Source of the DNA: Gemmiger gallinarum
GTDB taxonomy: Bacteria; Bacillota; Clostridia; Oscillospirales; Ruminococcaceae
DNA length: 64,000 nucleotides
NCBI RefSeq assembly: GCF_014982805.1
Contig: NZ_JADCKC010000001.1
Location: forward strand, 310,001 to 374,000
Direction: 5' to 3'
Each line of letters starts with the position of its first letter. Positions within the stretch are counted from its first letter, which is position 1. Of this stretch, positions 23,759 through 32,787 are shown piece after piece. The position numbers and the translations under genes are program-made. The notes under the pieces were generated by a model. It worked only from the letters and a program-made list of their open reading frames with translations, was not told where the DNA came from and made no database searches.

Positions 23759-24958
23759 ATGAAAAAGTTTGTCAGTGGTATGCTGGCAGCCGTTATGGCT
23801 TTGAGCCTCGCTGCCTGCTCCGGCAATACGGACACTTCTTCCGCTGCACAGGATTCTCAGGCTGCCACTTCTGAGGGCAGCGCATCTCAGGCCACCATCA
23901 AGATTGGCGGCATCGGCCCCACCACCGGCGGCAATGCCCAGTACGGCAATGCCGTCAAGAACGGTGAGAAACTGGCCGTGGATGAAATCAATGCCGCTGC
24001 CGGTTATACCGTGTTTGAACTGCAGTTTGAGGATGATGAGAGCGATCCCGAGACCGCGCTCAACGCGTACAATGCTCTGAAGGACTGGGGCATGCAGGTT
24101 CTGGTCGGCCCTGTCACCAGCGATCCCAGCCTGAACGTTGCTTCCAAGTGCGTCGATGATAATATGTTCATGCTGACGCCTTCCGCCTCTGCTGAGGACG
24201 TGGCGCTGACCGGTTCCAACATCTTCCAGATGTGCTTTACCGACCCCAACCAGGGCGTTGTTTCTGCCAACTATATCAAGGATAACAACCTGGGCAGCAA
24301 CATTGGCATTATCTACGACTCTTCCGATCCGTACTCCACCGGCATTTATACCGCATTTATGGCCGAGGCTCAGCAGCTGGGTCTTAACATTGTTGTCAGC
24401 GATGCATCTTTCCAGGCAGACAACAAGAGCGACCTGTCTGTTCAGGTTCAGAACTGCCAGGATGCCGGCGCTGATCTGGTTTTCCTGCCCATCTACTACA
24501 ATGAGGCCAGCCAGGTCCTGATTGCTGCCGACCGTATCGGTTATGATCCGGTTTTCTTCGGCTGTGACGGCATGGACGGCATTCTGGGCGTGGAAGGCTT
24601 TGATACCAGCCTGGCTGACGGTCTGATGATGCTGTGCCCGTTCTCCGCTTTCGGCGAGGATGAGACCACCACGACCTTTGTCAACGCTTACAAGGCTGCT
24701 TACAACGATGAGACTCCCAACCAGTTCGCTGCAGATGCATATGACTGTGTTTACGCGATCTACCAGGCTCTGCAGGATGGCGCCATCTCCGCGGATATGT
24801 CCTCCAGCGAGATGTGTGATGCTCTGACCAGCGCTTTCACCACCATGTCCTTTGACGGCACCACCGGTGTCGGCCAGACCTGGGATGAGAACGGCATGAT
24901 CTCCAAAGAGCCGAAGGTCTACACCATTGAGTCCGGCGCTTACGTACTGGCTGACTGA
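23759..24958 (+). CDS. livK: Substrate-binding lipoprotein of Liv-type ABC importer
   Basis: A 399-residue extracytoplasmic binding protein of the LivJ/LivK type (periplasmic-binding fold I) for branched-chain amino acids or related solutes. The signal peptide (MKKFVSGMLAAVMALSLAA) ends in a lipobox with lipidated Cys20. A Ser/Thr/Ala-rich linker follows, then IKIGGIGPTTGGNAQYGNAVKNG, the first strand and loop of the family. GGAGG lies 8 bases before the ATG. A terminator-like hairpin separates it from livH, which would allow more binding protein than permease, as commonly seen for such operons. Confidence 0.93.
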   Translation: MKKFVSGMLAAVMALSLAACSGNTDTSSAAQDSQAATSEGSASQATIKIGGIGPTTGGNAQYGNAVKNGEKLAVDEINAAAGYTVFELQFEDDESDPETALNAYNALKDWGMQVLVGPVTSDPSLNVASKCVDDNMFMLTPSASAEDVALTGSNIFQMCFTDPNQGVVSANYIKDNNLGSNIGIIYDSSDPYSTGIYTAFMAEAQQLGLNIVVSDASFQADNKSDLSVQVQNCQDAGADLVFLPIYYNEASQVLIAADRIGYDPVFFGCDGMDGILGVEGFDTSLADGLMMLCPFSAFGEDETTTTFVNAYKAAYNDETPNQFAADAYDCVYAIYQALQDGAISADMSSSEMCDALTSAFTTMSFDGTTGVGQTWDENGMISKEPKVYTIESGAYVLAD

Positions 24959-24988
24959 TGCTGCCTGACTTGTAATTCTGCTTGCCAA

Positions 24989-25032
24989 AGGGGGCTGACC
25001 GAACGCTGTTTCGGCAGCCTCCTTTTGTTTTT
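24989..25032 (+). terminator. Hairpin between livK and livH, probable partial terminator
   Basis: GG-GGCTG-CCGAA arms pair with TTCGG-CAGCC-CC across a short loop, with mismatches, and the stem is followed by TTTTGTTTTTT. It likely reduces read-through into livHMGF. Confidence 0.7.
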
Positions 25033-25108
25033 TGCGCAGCAAACAGTGCTTTTTCGTGAAAATGAGACATATCCCATGGGATAAACCGTCAGATTATCCG
25101 CAACTGCA

Positions 25109-25137
25109 TTGTTTCGACGCGTTTTTTGTGTTACCAT
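25109..25137 (+). promoter_or_regulatory. Possible second promoter before livH
   Basis: TTGTTT (25109-25114), 17-base spacer, TACCAT (25132-25137). A perfect 14-bp palindrome TATCCCATGGGATA lies at 25070-25083, about 25 bases upstream of the -35. Confidence 0.35.
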
Positions 25138-25213
25138 AAAACTGTTCGTTTTGCACCTTTGAATCATCATAGGGGCGAAGTTGGGAAAAGAAAATTGTGA
25201 GGTGTGTTTCGCA

Positions 25214-26095
25214 ATGCAGTTTTTGTCTTACCTGATCAGCGGGATCAGCCTGGGCAGCGTCTATGCATTGATCGCCCTGGGCTATACAATGGTCTATGGC
25301 ATTGCCAAAATGCTGAACTTTGCACACGGCGATATCATCATGATCGGCAGCTATGTCATCTTTTTTGCTTTCGGGTCTTTTGGCTGGAATCCCATTGTGG
25401 CTGTTTTGTTCTCGATGGTGGTATGTACCATTCTGGGCGTTGTGATCGAGCGCATTGCTTATCGTCCGCTGCGTGAGGCACCGTCGCTGGCGGTCCTGAT
25501 TACGGCCATCGGCGTCAGCTATCTGCTGCAGCAGGTGGCACAGCTGCTCTGGACATCCAATGCAAAGAGCTTTACCTCGGTTGTCGGTTTTCAGAAAGTC
25601 ACTTTGTTTGACGGTCAGCTGACCATCTCCGGCGAGACGATCGTAACGATTCTGGTGTGTGTCGTCATCATGGTTGCGCTGACGCTGTTCGTCAACCATA
25701 CGGTGCCCGGCCATGCCATGCTGGCGGTCAGTGAAGACCGCGGCGCGGCACAGCTGATGGGCGTGAATGTCAATGCCACCATCTCGCTGACCTTTGCCAT
25801 CGGTTCTGCGCTGGCTGCGGTGGCAGGCGCTCTGCTTTGCTCGTCCTATCCGTCGCTGTCTCCTACCACCGGTGCAATGCCCGGCATCAAGGCGTTTGTT
25901 GCTGCGGTTTTCGGCGGCATCGGTTCCATTCCCGGCGCGCTTATCGGCGGCATTTTGCTGGGGATCATTGAGAACCTGAGCAAGGCGTACATCTCCACGC
26001 AGCTTTCCGATGCCATTGTCTTTGCGGTTCTGATTGTTGTCCTGCTGGTCAAGCCCACGGGTCTGCTCGGCAAGAAAGTCAACGTGAAAGTGTGA
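25214..26095 (+). CDS. livH: Liv-type ABC permease LivH
   Basis: A 293-residue inner-membrane permease. MQFLSYLISGISLGSVYALIALGYTMVYGIAKMLNFAHGD is the near-invariant LivH N terminus, and the EAA-like loop is ERIAYRPLREAPSLAVLI plus AVSEDRGAAQLMGVNVN. About eight to nine helices. The ATG at 25214 was chosen because the family N terminus starts there and GAGGTG lies upstream; an in-frame upstream ATG (25181) would add a non-conserved stretch. Forms the channel with LivM. Confidence 0.95.
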   Translation: MQFLSYLISGISLGSVYALIALGYTMVYGIAKMLNFAHGDIIMIGSYVIFFAFGSFGWNPIVAVLFSMVVCTILGVVIERIAYRPLREAPSLAVLITAIGVSYLLQQVAQLLWTSNAKSFTSVVGFQKVTLFDGQLTISGETIVTILVCVVIMVALTLFVNHTVPGHAMLAVSEDRGAAQLMGVNVNATISLTFAIGSALAAVAGALLCSSYPSLSPTTGAMPGIKAFVAAVFGGIGSIPGALIGGILLGIIENLSKAYISTQLSDAIVFAVLIVVLLVKPTGLLGKKVNVKV

Positions 26096-26106
26096 GGTGA
26101 TTACCA

Positions 26107-27189
26107 GTGCCGCTGACAAGATTGAAAAATGTGAAAAAGACGACCAAAAGCAATATCATCACCTTCGGTATCGTCATCCTGTTTTACCTGGTCGTTCAGA
26201 TTCTGTCCGGGGCAGGGCTGACCAGCAGCTCCTTTGAGGGTCAGCTGGTTCCTATCTGCGCGTATGTTGTTCTGGCTGTCTCTCTGAACCTTACGGTTGG
26301 CTTTCTGGGAGAGCTGAGCCTGGGACATGCAGGCTTTATGAGCGCCGGTGCTTTCTCCGGCGTGCTGGTGTGGACGCTTCTCGGCCAGTCGCTGCCCACC
26401 TGGCTGGCTGTCCTTCTGGCCTTTGTGGTGGGCGGCTGTGTAGCCGGCCTGTTTGGCTTTGTAATCGGTATTCCGGTACTGCGTCTTTCGGGTGACTATC
26501 TGGCCATTGTTACCCTTGCATTTGGCGAGATCATTAAAAACGTCATCAATGCCTGCTATTTGGGCTATGACTCCAATGGTGTACATTTCTCTCTGAAAGA
26601 CGCCGCCTCCATGGGGCTGGAGCCGGACGGCACCACATTGATCAACGGCGCCATGGGCATCACCCGCATCAAGACGGTCTCGAACTTTACCATCGGTATT
26701 GTCCTGGTGATTCTGGCACTGTTTGTTATCATCAACCTGATCAATTCCCGTGCCGGTCGTGCCATCACGGCCATTCGAGACAACGAGATCGCAGCGCAGA
26801 GCGTGGGCATCAACCTGACCAAATACAAGCTGATGGCATTTGTCACCTCCGCTGTGTTTGCCGGCCTGGCAGGTGTTCTGTACGGGCTGAACTACTCCTC
26901 TCTGGTAGCTCGCCGCTTTGATTACAACACCTCCATCCAGATCCTTGTCTTCGTGGTTCTGGGTGGCATGGGCAATATCCGCGGCTCCATCATTGCCGCT
27001 GCACTGCTGACGGTCCTGCCGGAAATGCTGCGCGGCCTTGACGACTACCGTATGCTGATTTACGCCATCGCCCTGATCGTTATGATGATTTTCAACCAGA
27101 GCCCGCAGATGATTGCCTGGAGAAAGCGTATTGCCGAACGCTTTAAGGGCGCACGCAAGTCTGACGGCAAAAAGAAGGAGGTGGCCTGA
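26107..27189 (+). CDS. livM: Liv-type ABC permease LivM
   Basis: A 360-residue second permease. LNLTVGFLGELSLGHAGFMSAGAF and GDYLAIVTLAFGEIIK are LivM signatures, and AIRDNEIAAQSVGINLTKYKLMAF is the loop that meets the ATPase. The start is GTG at 26107 with GAGGTGA 7 bases upstream. The C terminus is Lys-rich and runs into GGAGG, the ribosome binding site of livG, whose ATG follows the stop at once. Confidence 0.95.
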   Translation: MPLTRLKNVKKTTKSNIITFGIVILFYLVVQILSGAGLTSSSFEGQLVPICAYVVLAVSLNLTVGFLGELSLGHAGFMSAGAFSGVLVWTLLGQSLPTWLAVLLAFVVGGCVAGLFGFVIGIPVLRLSGDYLAIVTLAFGEIIKNVINACYLGYDSNGVHFSLKDAASMGLEPDGTTLINGAMGITRIKTVSNFTIGIVLVILALFVIINLINSRAGRAITAIRDNEIAAQSVGINLTKYKLMAFVTSAVFAGLAGVLYGLNYSSLVARRFDYNTSIQILVFVVLGGMGNIRGSIIAAALLTVLPEMLRGLDDYRMLIYAIALIVMMIFNQSPQMIAWRKRIAERFKGARKSDGKKKEVA

Positions 27190-27951
27190 ATGGCTTTGTT
27201 GGAAGTAAGCAACCTGGGCATCGCCTTCGGAGGCCTTCAGGCGGTGTCTCAGCTGGATCTCTCCATTGAAAAGGGCCATCTGTACGGCTTGATCGGTCCC
27301 AATGGTGCAGGCAAGACCACTGTGTTCAATATGCTGACCGGCGTCTATCGCCCTACTGAGGGCAACATTGTGCTTGACGGCAAAGACATTACCGGCAAAA
27401 GTCCTGAAGCCATCAATAAAGCGGGCGTTGCCCGTACTTTCCAGAATATCCGTCTTTTTAATGAGATGAGCGTTCTGGATAACGTCAAGGTGGCTTTGCA
27501 CAATCAGGTCCGCTACAGCATGCTGACCGGCATCCTTCGGTTGCCTTCCTTTAAGGAGAAGGAGCATGAGATGAACCGCCGGGCGCACAAGCTGCTTCAG
27601 ATTTTTGATCTGGATGGTCAGGCCAACCTGAAGGCATCTCAGTTGCCTTACGGCAAACAGCGCAAACTGGAGATTGCCCGCGCACTGGCTACCAATCCGA
27701 AGCTGCTTCTGCTGGATGAACCGGCGGCCGGCATGAACCCCAACGAGACCGAGGAGCTGATGCAGACCGTGCGCAGTGTCCGGGATCAGTTCGGCATTGC
27801 CATTCTGCTGATCGAGCACGACATGAACTTTGTCATGGGTATCTGTGAGGAGATCACCGTACTGGATTACGGCCGCGTGATTGCCCGCGGCGACGGCAAA
27901 GCGATCCGCAACAACCCCAAGGTCATTGCGGCATATTTGGGAGGTGACTAA
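27190..27951 (+). CDS. livG: Liv-type ABC ATPase LivG
   Basis: A 253-residue ATPase. Walker A GPNGAGKTT (about 35-43), the LivG-typical insert with ARTFQNIRLFNEMSVLDNV, a degenerate signature LPYGKQRKLEIARAL, Walker B LLLLDEPAAGMNP and switch His in LIEHDM. ATG immediately follows the livM stop with GGAGG in the end of livM, so the genes are translationally coupled. Confidence 0.96.
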   Translation: MALLEVSNLGIAFGGLQAVSQLDLSIEKGHLYGLIGPNGAGKTTVFNMLTGVYRPTEGNIVLDGKDITGKSPEAINKAGVARTFQNIRLFNEMSVLDNVKVALHNQVRYSMLTGILRLPSFKEKEHEMNRRAHKLLQIFDLDGQANLKASQLPYGKQRKLEIARALATNPKLLLLDEPAAGMNPNETEELMQTVRSVRDQFGIAILLIEHDMNFVMGICEEITVLDYGRVIARGDGKAIRNNPKVIAAYLGGD

Positions 27952-27953
27952 CG

Positions 27954-28670
27954 ATGGGTGAGATGCTTTCGGTCAAAAACATCAATGTGTTTTACGGCTC
28001 GATCCATGCCATTCGGGATGTCTCCTTCCATGTGGATGACGGTGAGATCGTCACACTGATCGGAGCCAACGGCGCCGGTAAGACCACCACCATGCATGCT
28101 ATTTCGGGCCTGCTCAAGCTGCAAAGCGGTGAGATCACTTATTGCGGTGAGATCATCAGCAAAATGGAAGCTCACAAGATCATTCGACTGGGACTTTCTC
28201 AGGTGCCGGAAGGCCGCCGTGTGTTCAGCGGTCTGACCGTGCAGCAGAATCTGATGCTGGGGGCTTATACCCGCCGGGACGGCAAGGAGGCCATTCAAAA
28301 CGACTTTGACATGGTCTATGAGTTGCTGCCTCGACTGAAGGAGCGCCGCAGCCAGCCGGCAGGAACGCTGTCCGGCGGCGAACAGCAGATGCTGGCCATT
28401 GGCCGGGCGATGATGTGCAAGCCCAAGATGCTGCTGCTTGACGAGCCTTCCATGGGCCTGTCTCCGCTGCTGGTCAAGGAGATCTTCAAGATCATCCGTG
28501 ATGTCAACCGCAACGGTGTGACGGTCCTTCTGGTGGAGCAGAACGCCAAGATGGCTCTTGAGATCGCCAACCGTGCCTACGTTCTGGAAACAGGCACCAT
28601 CAAGATGGAAGGCGATGCTCATGAGCTGGCCAACAACATCGAGGTGCGCAAGGCATATCTGGGCTGCTGA
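27954..28670 (+). CDS. livF: Liv-type ABC ATPase LivF
   Basis: A 238-residue ATPase, the usual partner of LivG. Walker A GANGAGKTT (about 36-44), signature LSGGEQQMLAIGRAM, Walker B LLLLDEPSMGLSP, switch region LVEQNA. VPEGRRVFSGLTVQQNLMLGAY is characteristic of LivF. It starts 2 bases after the livG stop with GGAGGTGACTAACG upstream and is followed by a bidirectional terminator. Confidence 0.96.
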   Translation: MGEMLSVKNINVFYGSIHAIRDVSFHVDDGEIVTLIGANGAGKTTTMHAISGLLKLQSGEITYCGEIISKMEAHKIIRLGLSQVPEGRRVFSGLTVQQNLMLGAYTRRDGKEAIQNDFDMVYELLPRLKERRSQPAGTLSGGEQQMLAIGRAMMCKPKMLLLDEPSMGLSPLLVKEIFKIIRDVNRNGVTVLLVEQNAKMALEIANRAYVLETGTIKMEGDAHELANNIEVRKAYLGC

Positions 28671-28694
28671 AAAAAGCCTATGACACAAAATAAA

Positions 28695-28733
28695 AAAGAG
28701 AGGGTTGCTGGGGAAGCGAACCCTCTCTTTTTG
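28695..28733 (+). terminator. Bidirectional terminator after livF
   Basis: Twelve paired bases (AAAGAGAGGGTT 28695-28706 and its complement 28719-28730), 12-base loop, T run after it; an A run before it makes it work for the convergent gene at 28760 too. Confidence 0.92.
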
Positions 28734-28759
28734 CTGTTATGGTTGTTTGTGCCGGAGCT

Positions 28760-29329
28760 TCACAGCACCGCATCGGGCGGCGCATCGTCCAGAGCAGGCT
28801 GTGTCAGCAGATTGAGCAGCTGGGAATATACCAGGCTGCCCTTGGAAATAAATCGATTTTTCACCATTTCGGCAGTCAGGCGGTCGGGCATGGAGAGCTG
28901 AATCTGAAAACTGTCGCGGCCCATATCCTCAATGGTACAGATGACCCGATATTCGTCGCCGTCACGCTGGATGCGGGCCTTATTTTGCGCAGCTTTATGC
29001 ACCCAGCTCTGGATGCGGATCACAGCACGGACAGCGCTTTCGCGGACACTGCGGGGCAGATCATAGGCCAGAGTACTTGCAACGACGGCGCCTTTCTCTG
29101 TTATCACATACCCCTTCTCCGTAGATTCGATCAGTTGCTGATCTTCCAGCTCATCCAGGGCATTGACGAACTCAAAGTAATTGACCAGCTGTTCTTGCAA
29201 GAGTGCGCCCTGCATGGCGTCCCGCGTGAGCGGAGCGGCGGTTTTGACAAGGTAGCACAGCAGAATCCGGATCTCGGTATCGCTTGTAAGGCCGCCGGGC
29301 TTTACACCGGCGGTAAAGGCTTCCGCCAT
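28760..29329 (-). CDS. DUF4364 family winged-helix protein
   Basis: A 189-residue protein that matches the DUF4364 pattern: N-terminal winged-helix-like segment (DTEIRILLCYLVKTAAPLTRDAMQGALLQEQLVNYFEFVNALDELE) with YVITEKG in the wing, then a C-terminal alpha/beta part with CTIEDMG and FQIQLSMPDRLTAEMVKNRF. The family is confined mostly to Clostridia and is of unknown function. The ATG at 29329 is preferred; GGGAAG lies about 8 bases upstream. It follows the S1-domain gene by 66 bases on the same strand. Confidence 0.85.
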   Translation of the reverse strand: MAEAFTAGVKPGGLTSDTEIRILLCYLVKTAAPLTRDAMQGALLQEQLVNYFEFVNALDELEDQQLIESTEKGYVITEKGAVVASTLAYDLPRSVRESAVRAVIRIQSWVHKAAQNKARIQRDGDEYRVICTIEDMGRDSFQIQLSMPDRLTAEMVKNRFISKGSLVYSQLLNLLTQPALDDAPPDAVL

Positions 29330-29395
29330 TGCCATCACTTCCCGCAAATAGTTTCTATGCATCTATTATACAAAACTGCGCGGAAAGTTACAAGC

Positions 29396-30301
29396 TCAAA
29401 AGACTGTCTCAATCTGTTTTCGACTTTGGGGCGTCGAATAGGTCCAATGTTTGAGCCTGCCTTTTGTCACGAAGTAGTGCGGCTCAAACCGCAGGGACTG
29501 CCCCAGATTCTTGTTGACGATCACCAGTTTGATCTTCATTTTGTCCGGCAGAATGCTTTTGATGTAAACGCTGACCGACTGCCCCGGCTGAAGAGTGGAG
29601 TCCGGTTCGGCAAGCCCGGCCAGGTTGGGGGCAATCTCCACAAAAACGCCGTAGTCCTCCACGCTGCGGACGATTCCCACGACAGTCTCTCCTGCGGCAA
29701 AGCAGGCGGCATTTTCACTCCAGGTCCCCAGCAGCTCGCGCAGGGTCAAAACGATGCGCCCCTGCGCATCCCTTGTCTTGATGGCGCATAAAAGCTGCTG
29801 ACCGACCGATACCCGGTCTGCCGGGGAAGAAATCCGTGACACTGAGAGGCAGTCAATGGGAAGCAGTGCTGAAATACCGCATCCCACATCACAGAAGGCA
29901 CCAAAGTTTTCGATGTGCGTTACGGTGCAGGGAATGACGCTGCCGGCTTCCAGAGTATCCAGGTACTGAGTGCGGCAGGCCCGCTGGGCAGCTGCTCGAG
30001 ACAGCAGATAGACGCTGGAGCCTTCCTCCTGGCGAAGATCGGTAATCACAAAACAGGTGGGCCGTCCCACACGGGTCAGAACGGCGATGTCTTTAATAGT
30101 CTCACCGCGGGAGGTATCCAGACATTCCTCATACGGCATATAGGCTTTGTGACCGCACAGCTCAAAACGCAGGCGGCGATTGGTGTCGTAGGCAAGAGCG
30201 GTGCTCTGCAGCACTTCTCCGGTGGCAATGCAATGCTCCAGTTCATCGCGGCGCAGATGGTTGGCGTTTCGGCAGAGGCCTTCGGCGCGGTATTCCAACA
30301 T
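29396..30301 (-). CDS. S1 RNA-binding domain protein
   Basis: A 301-residue protein with two clear S1 domains: about 117-175 (GSVIPCTVTHIENFGAFCDVG) and about 195-255 (GETVVGIVRSVEDYGVFVEI), and an N-terminal region with an S1-like fold without strong signature. It resembles the ribosomal-protein-S1-like proteins of Clostridia rather than full S1 (which has four to six domains). It probably binds mRNA or rRNA; the target is unknown. GAGGAAATG precedes the ATG. Likely co-transcribed with the DUF4364 gene. Confidence 0.85.
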   Translation of the reverse strand: MLEYRAEGLCRNANHLRRDELEHCIATGEVLQSTALAYDTNRRLRFELCGHKAYMPYEECLDTSRGETIKDIAVLTRVGRPTCFVITDLRQEEGSSVYLLSRAAAQRACRTQYLDTLEAGSVIPCTVTHIENFGAFCDVGCGISALLPIDCLSVSRISSPADRVSVGQQLLCAIKTRDAQGRIVLTLRELLGTWSENAACFAAGETVVGIVRSVEDYGVFVEIAPNLAGLAEPDSTLQPGQSVSVYIKSILPDKMKIKLVIVNKNLGQSLRFEPHYFVTKGRLKHWTYSTPQSRKQIETVF

Positions 30302-30373
30302 TTCACATTTCCTCTTTTCTTATGGTTTTCGCAGTAGCGGTGTTTTACTCTATGCGGAGATGGCGGGGGATAT

Positions 30374-30401
30374 TTGCAAAAACGGCTGGGTGGTATATAA
30401 T
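30374..30401 (+). promoter_or_regulatory. Promoter of the DUF951-prfA run
   Basis: TTGCAA (30374-30379), 16-base spacer, perfect TATAAT (30396-30401), 39 bases before the DUF951 ATG. It reads away from the divergent S1-domain gene. Confidence 0.65.
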
Positions 30402-30440
30402 ATTGCTGTGCCGTTATGCGGCAGGAAAGGCGGGATCGTC

Positions 30441-30626
30441 ATGGATGTACAGGTCGGTGATGTGATCCAGACCAAAAAGCAGCACCCCTGCGGTGCAAAC
30501 CGGTTCGACGTGCTGCGTGTGGGAATGGATTTCAAGATCCGCTGCCAGGGGTGCGGTCGGGAGATTATGCTGCCCCGCGTCAAGATTGAGAAGAATATCA
30601 AGAAGGTGCTGCGGGGTCAGGAGTGA
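30441..30626 (+). CDS. DUF951 small protein
   Basis: A 61-residue protein matching DUF951 throughout: VGDVIQTKKQHPCGANRFDVLRVGMDFKIRCQGCGREIMLPRVKIEKNIKKVL. Cys residues at about 17 and 35-38 (CQGC) could bind zinc. The family occurs widely in Firmicutes, is small and basic, and probably binds nucleic acid, but no function is established. It precedes prfA by 27 bases and shares its transcript. Confidence 0.93.
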   Translation: MDVQVGDVIQTKKQHPCGANRFDVLRVGMDFKIRCQGCGREIMLPRVKIEKNIKKVLRGQE

Positions 30627-30653
30627 TCGTTCGCCCGTGGCGGAAGGATTGCT

Positions 30654-31733
30654 ATGTTTGAGGAACTGCACGAGATCGAGCGCCATTACGAGGAACTTGC
30701 GCATCGGATGTCCCGGCCGGATGCTGCGCAGGACCCTTCGGCATACGGTAAAATGTCCCGGGAGTACAAGGAACTCGAACCATTGATCGAGACCTACCAT
30801 CGGTACCGGGACCTCTGCCGGGAACTGGATGAGATGCAGCAGCTCTTGCAGGGCAACAGCCTTGACGCTGAGTTCAAAGCTATGTTACAGCAGGAAGTAT
30901 GCGAAAACGCGCGAAATAAAAGCGAGCTGGAAGGAAAGATTCGACTTCTTCTGCTGCCAAAGGACCAGGATGATGACAAGAGCGTCATTCTGGAAATCCG
31001 TGCGGGTGCCGGAGGCGAGGAGGCGGCATTGTTTGCCCACAGTCTCTGGCGGATGTATCAGATGTATGCTTCCAAATGCGGCTGGCACTGCGAAATTGTA
31101 AGCCTCAACGAGACCGAGCTGGGGGGCGTCAAGGAACTGATCCTTCTGGTAGAGGGAAACGGTGTTTACAGCAAGCTCAAGTTTGAGAGCGGGGTTCATC
31201 GTGTCCAGCGTGTGCCGGAGACAGAGACCCAGGGCCGCATCCATACCTCCACCGTCACGGTGGCCGTTATGCCGGAAGCGGAGGAGGTGGAGCTCTCCAT
31301 CGATCCCAAGGATTTGAGAATCGATACTTTCCGGGCTTCCGGTGCCGGCGGCCAGCACATCAACAAGACATCCAGTGCAATCCGGGTAACCCACATTCCC
31401 ACCGGCATGGTGGTGGAGTGCCAGGACCAGCGCAGTCAGCGTGAAAACCGGGAGCAGGCTCTCAAGGTGCTGCGCAGCCGCCTTTTGCAGAAAAAGCAGG
31501 CGGAGTATGATGCCGATTACAACGCCCGGCGCCAGAGCCAGGTTGGCACCGGTGACCGCAGCGAGCGTATCCGCACCTACAATTTTCCCCAGGGGCGCCT
31601 GACCGATCATCGCATCGGGCTGACTGTTTACAAGCTGGAAGAGGTGCTCAACGGAGCGCTGGACCTGGTTGTGGAACCGCTGACGCTGGCCGATCAGGAA
31701 GAAAAGCTCCGGGCGCGGGATGCTCAGGAGTAA
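30654..31733 (+). CDS. prfA: Peptide chain release factor 1
   Basis: Terminates translation at UAA and UAG. The 359-residue protein has the catalytic GGQ at 232-234 (GAGGQHINKT) and the codon-recognition PxT tripeptide as PET (188-190), a variant frequent in Clostridia. GAGGEEA at about 118-124 and the C-terminal RTYNFPQGRLTDHRI are family signatures. The length is standard. No prmC methyltransferase gene lies next to it. Confidence 0.97.
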   Translation: MFEELHEIERHYEELAHRMSRPDAAQDPSAYGKMSREYKELEPLIETYHRYRDLCRELDEMQQLLQGNSLDAEFKAMLQQEVCENARNKSELEGKIRLLLLPKDQDDDKSVILEIRAGAGGEEAALFAHSLWRMYQMYASKCGWHCEIVSLNETELGGVKELILLVEGNGVYSKLKFESGVHRVQRVPETETQGRIHTSTVTVAVMPEAEEVELSIDPKDLRIDTFRASGAGGQHINKTSSAIRVTHIPTGMVVECQDQRSQRENREQALKVLRSRLLQKKQAEYDADYNARRQSQVGTGDRSERIRTYNFPQGRLTDHRIGLTVYKLEEVLNGALDLVVEPLTLADQEEKLRARDAQE

Positions 31734-31767
31734 ACGATAAGGGATTCAGGGAAAGAAGCTGAAAGAT

Positions 31768-32787
31768 ATGGAAACGAAAGTCATGCCGGTCAATGAGGAA
31801 AGCTTGGCCTACGCGGCGGAGCTCCTGCAAAACGGCCAGCTGGTCGCGCTGCCGACCGAAACGGTATATGGAATTGCGGCAGACGCCCGAAATGGCGAGG
31901 CCGTCAAAAAGATTTTTGAAGCCAAGGGCCGCCCCCAGGACAATCCGCTGATTGTTCACATCTGCGGGATGGAAATGCTCAAGGGCATTGTCTCGGAGGT
32001 GCCGGAGCGTGCCAAAAAGCTTGCCAAGGCCTACTGGCCGGGGCCGCTTACTATGGTGCTGCCCCGCGGCCCCGAAGTCTCGGAAGTGACCTGCGCCGGA
32101 CTGGATACGGTCGGCGTCCGGATGCCTTCCCACCCTGTGGTGCAGGCGGTCATCCGCCGATCGGGTGTGGCATTTGCCGCGCCGTCGGCCAATCTTTCGG
32201 GGAAACCCAGCCCTACCAGCGCCGCCGATACCTTTGCCGATATGGACGGCCGTCTGCCGCTGATCCTTGACGGAGGAGAATGTACCTATGGCGTAGAATC
32301 CACTGTCGTTTCTCTGACCGGAGAGCAGCCGGTTTTGCTGCGCCCCGGCTATGTGACCAAGGAGCAGCTGGAAGCCGCACTCGGAGAGCCGGTTCTGGTA
32401 TCTCATGCCATTCTGGAAAAGCTGGCCGACGGGGAGGTCGCCCGTTCACCGGGAATGAAGTACAAGCACTATGCCCCGAAGGCAGAGATCACCATTCTGG
32501 AAGGCAGCTTTGATGCCTTTTGCAAGTATGTTGCCGACCATGCAGGGGAGGGCGTCTGGGGGCTTTGCTTCGACGGCGAGGCAGACCGGCTGCCGGTTCC
32601 TTGCATTGAGTATGGCTCCGAAAACAAACCCGCCGAACAGGCACACAAGCTCTTTTCGGCATTGCGGGATCTGGACCGCCACGGCGCTGTGACAGTCTAT
32701 GCCCGCTGCCCCCGCCGGGACGGCGTGTCCATGGCGGTGTACAACCGGCTGATCCGTGCGGCGGCATTCCGGGTGGTGCAGATATGA
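31768..32787 (+). CDS. Threonylcarbamoyl-AMP synthase (Sua5)
   Basis: Makes threonylcarbamoyl-AMP for the t6A37 tRNA modification. The 339-residue protein has the YrdC domain (about 10-200; PTETVYGIAADA, KGRPQDNPLIVH, APSANLSGKPSPTSA) followed by the Sua5 C-terminal domain (about 235-339), so it is the long Sua5 form rather than TsaC. SPGMKYKHYAPKA is the conserved linker start. It overlaps coaE by 4 bases (ATGA). A TsaD-like protein is at 53682-54629, but it appears to be a paralogue. Confidence 0.95.
   Translation: METKVMPVNEESLAYAAELLQNGQLVALPTETVYGIAADARNGEAVKKIFEAKGRPQDNPLIVHICGMEMLKGIVSEVPERAKKLAKAYWPGPLTMVLPRGPEVSEVTCAGLDTVGVRMPSHPVVQAVIRRSGVAFAAPSANLSGKPSPTSAADTFADMDGRLPLILDGGECTYGVESTVVSLTGEQPVLLRPGYVTKEQLEAALGEPVLVSHAILEKLADGEVARSPGMKYKHYAPKAEITILEGSFDAFCKYVADHAGEGVWGLCFDGEADRLPVPCIEYGSENKPAEQAHKLFSALRDLDRHGAVTVYARCPRRDGVSMAVYNRLIRAAAFRVVQI

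Noticed and set aside
26101-27819. 572-residue frame antisense to livM and livG
   Set aside because: Covers two genes with clear family motifs on the other strand; Gln/His/Asp-rich composition is typical of antisense shadows.
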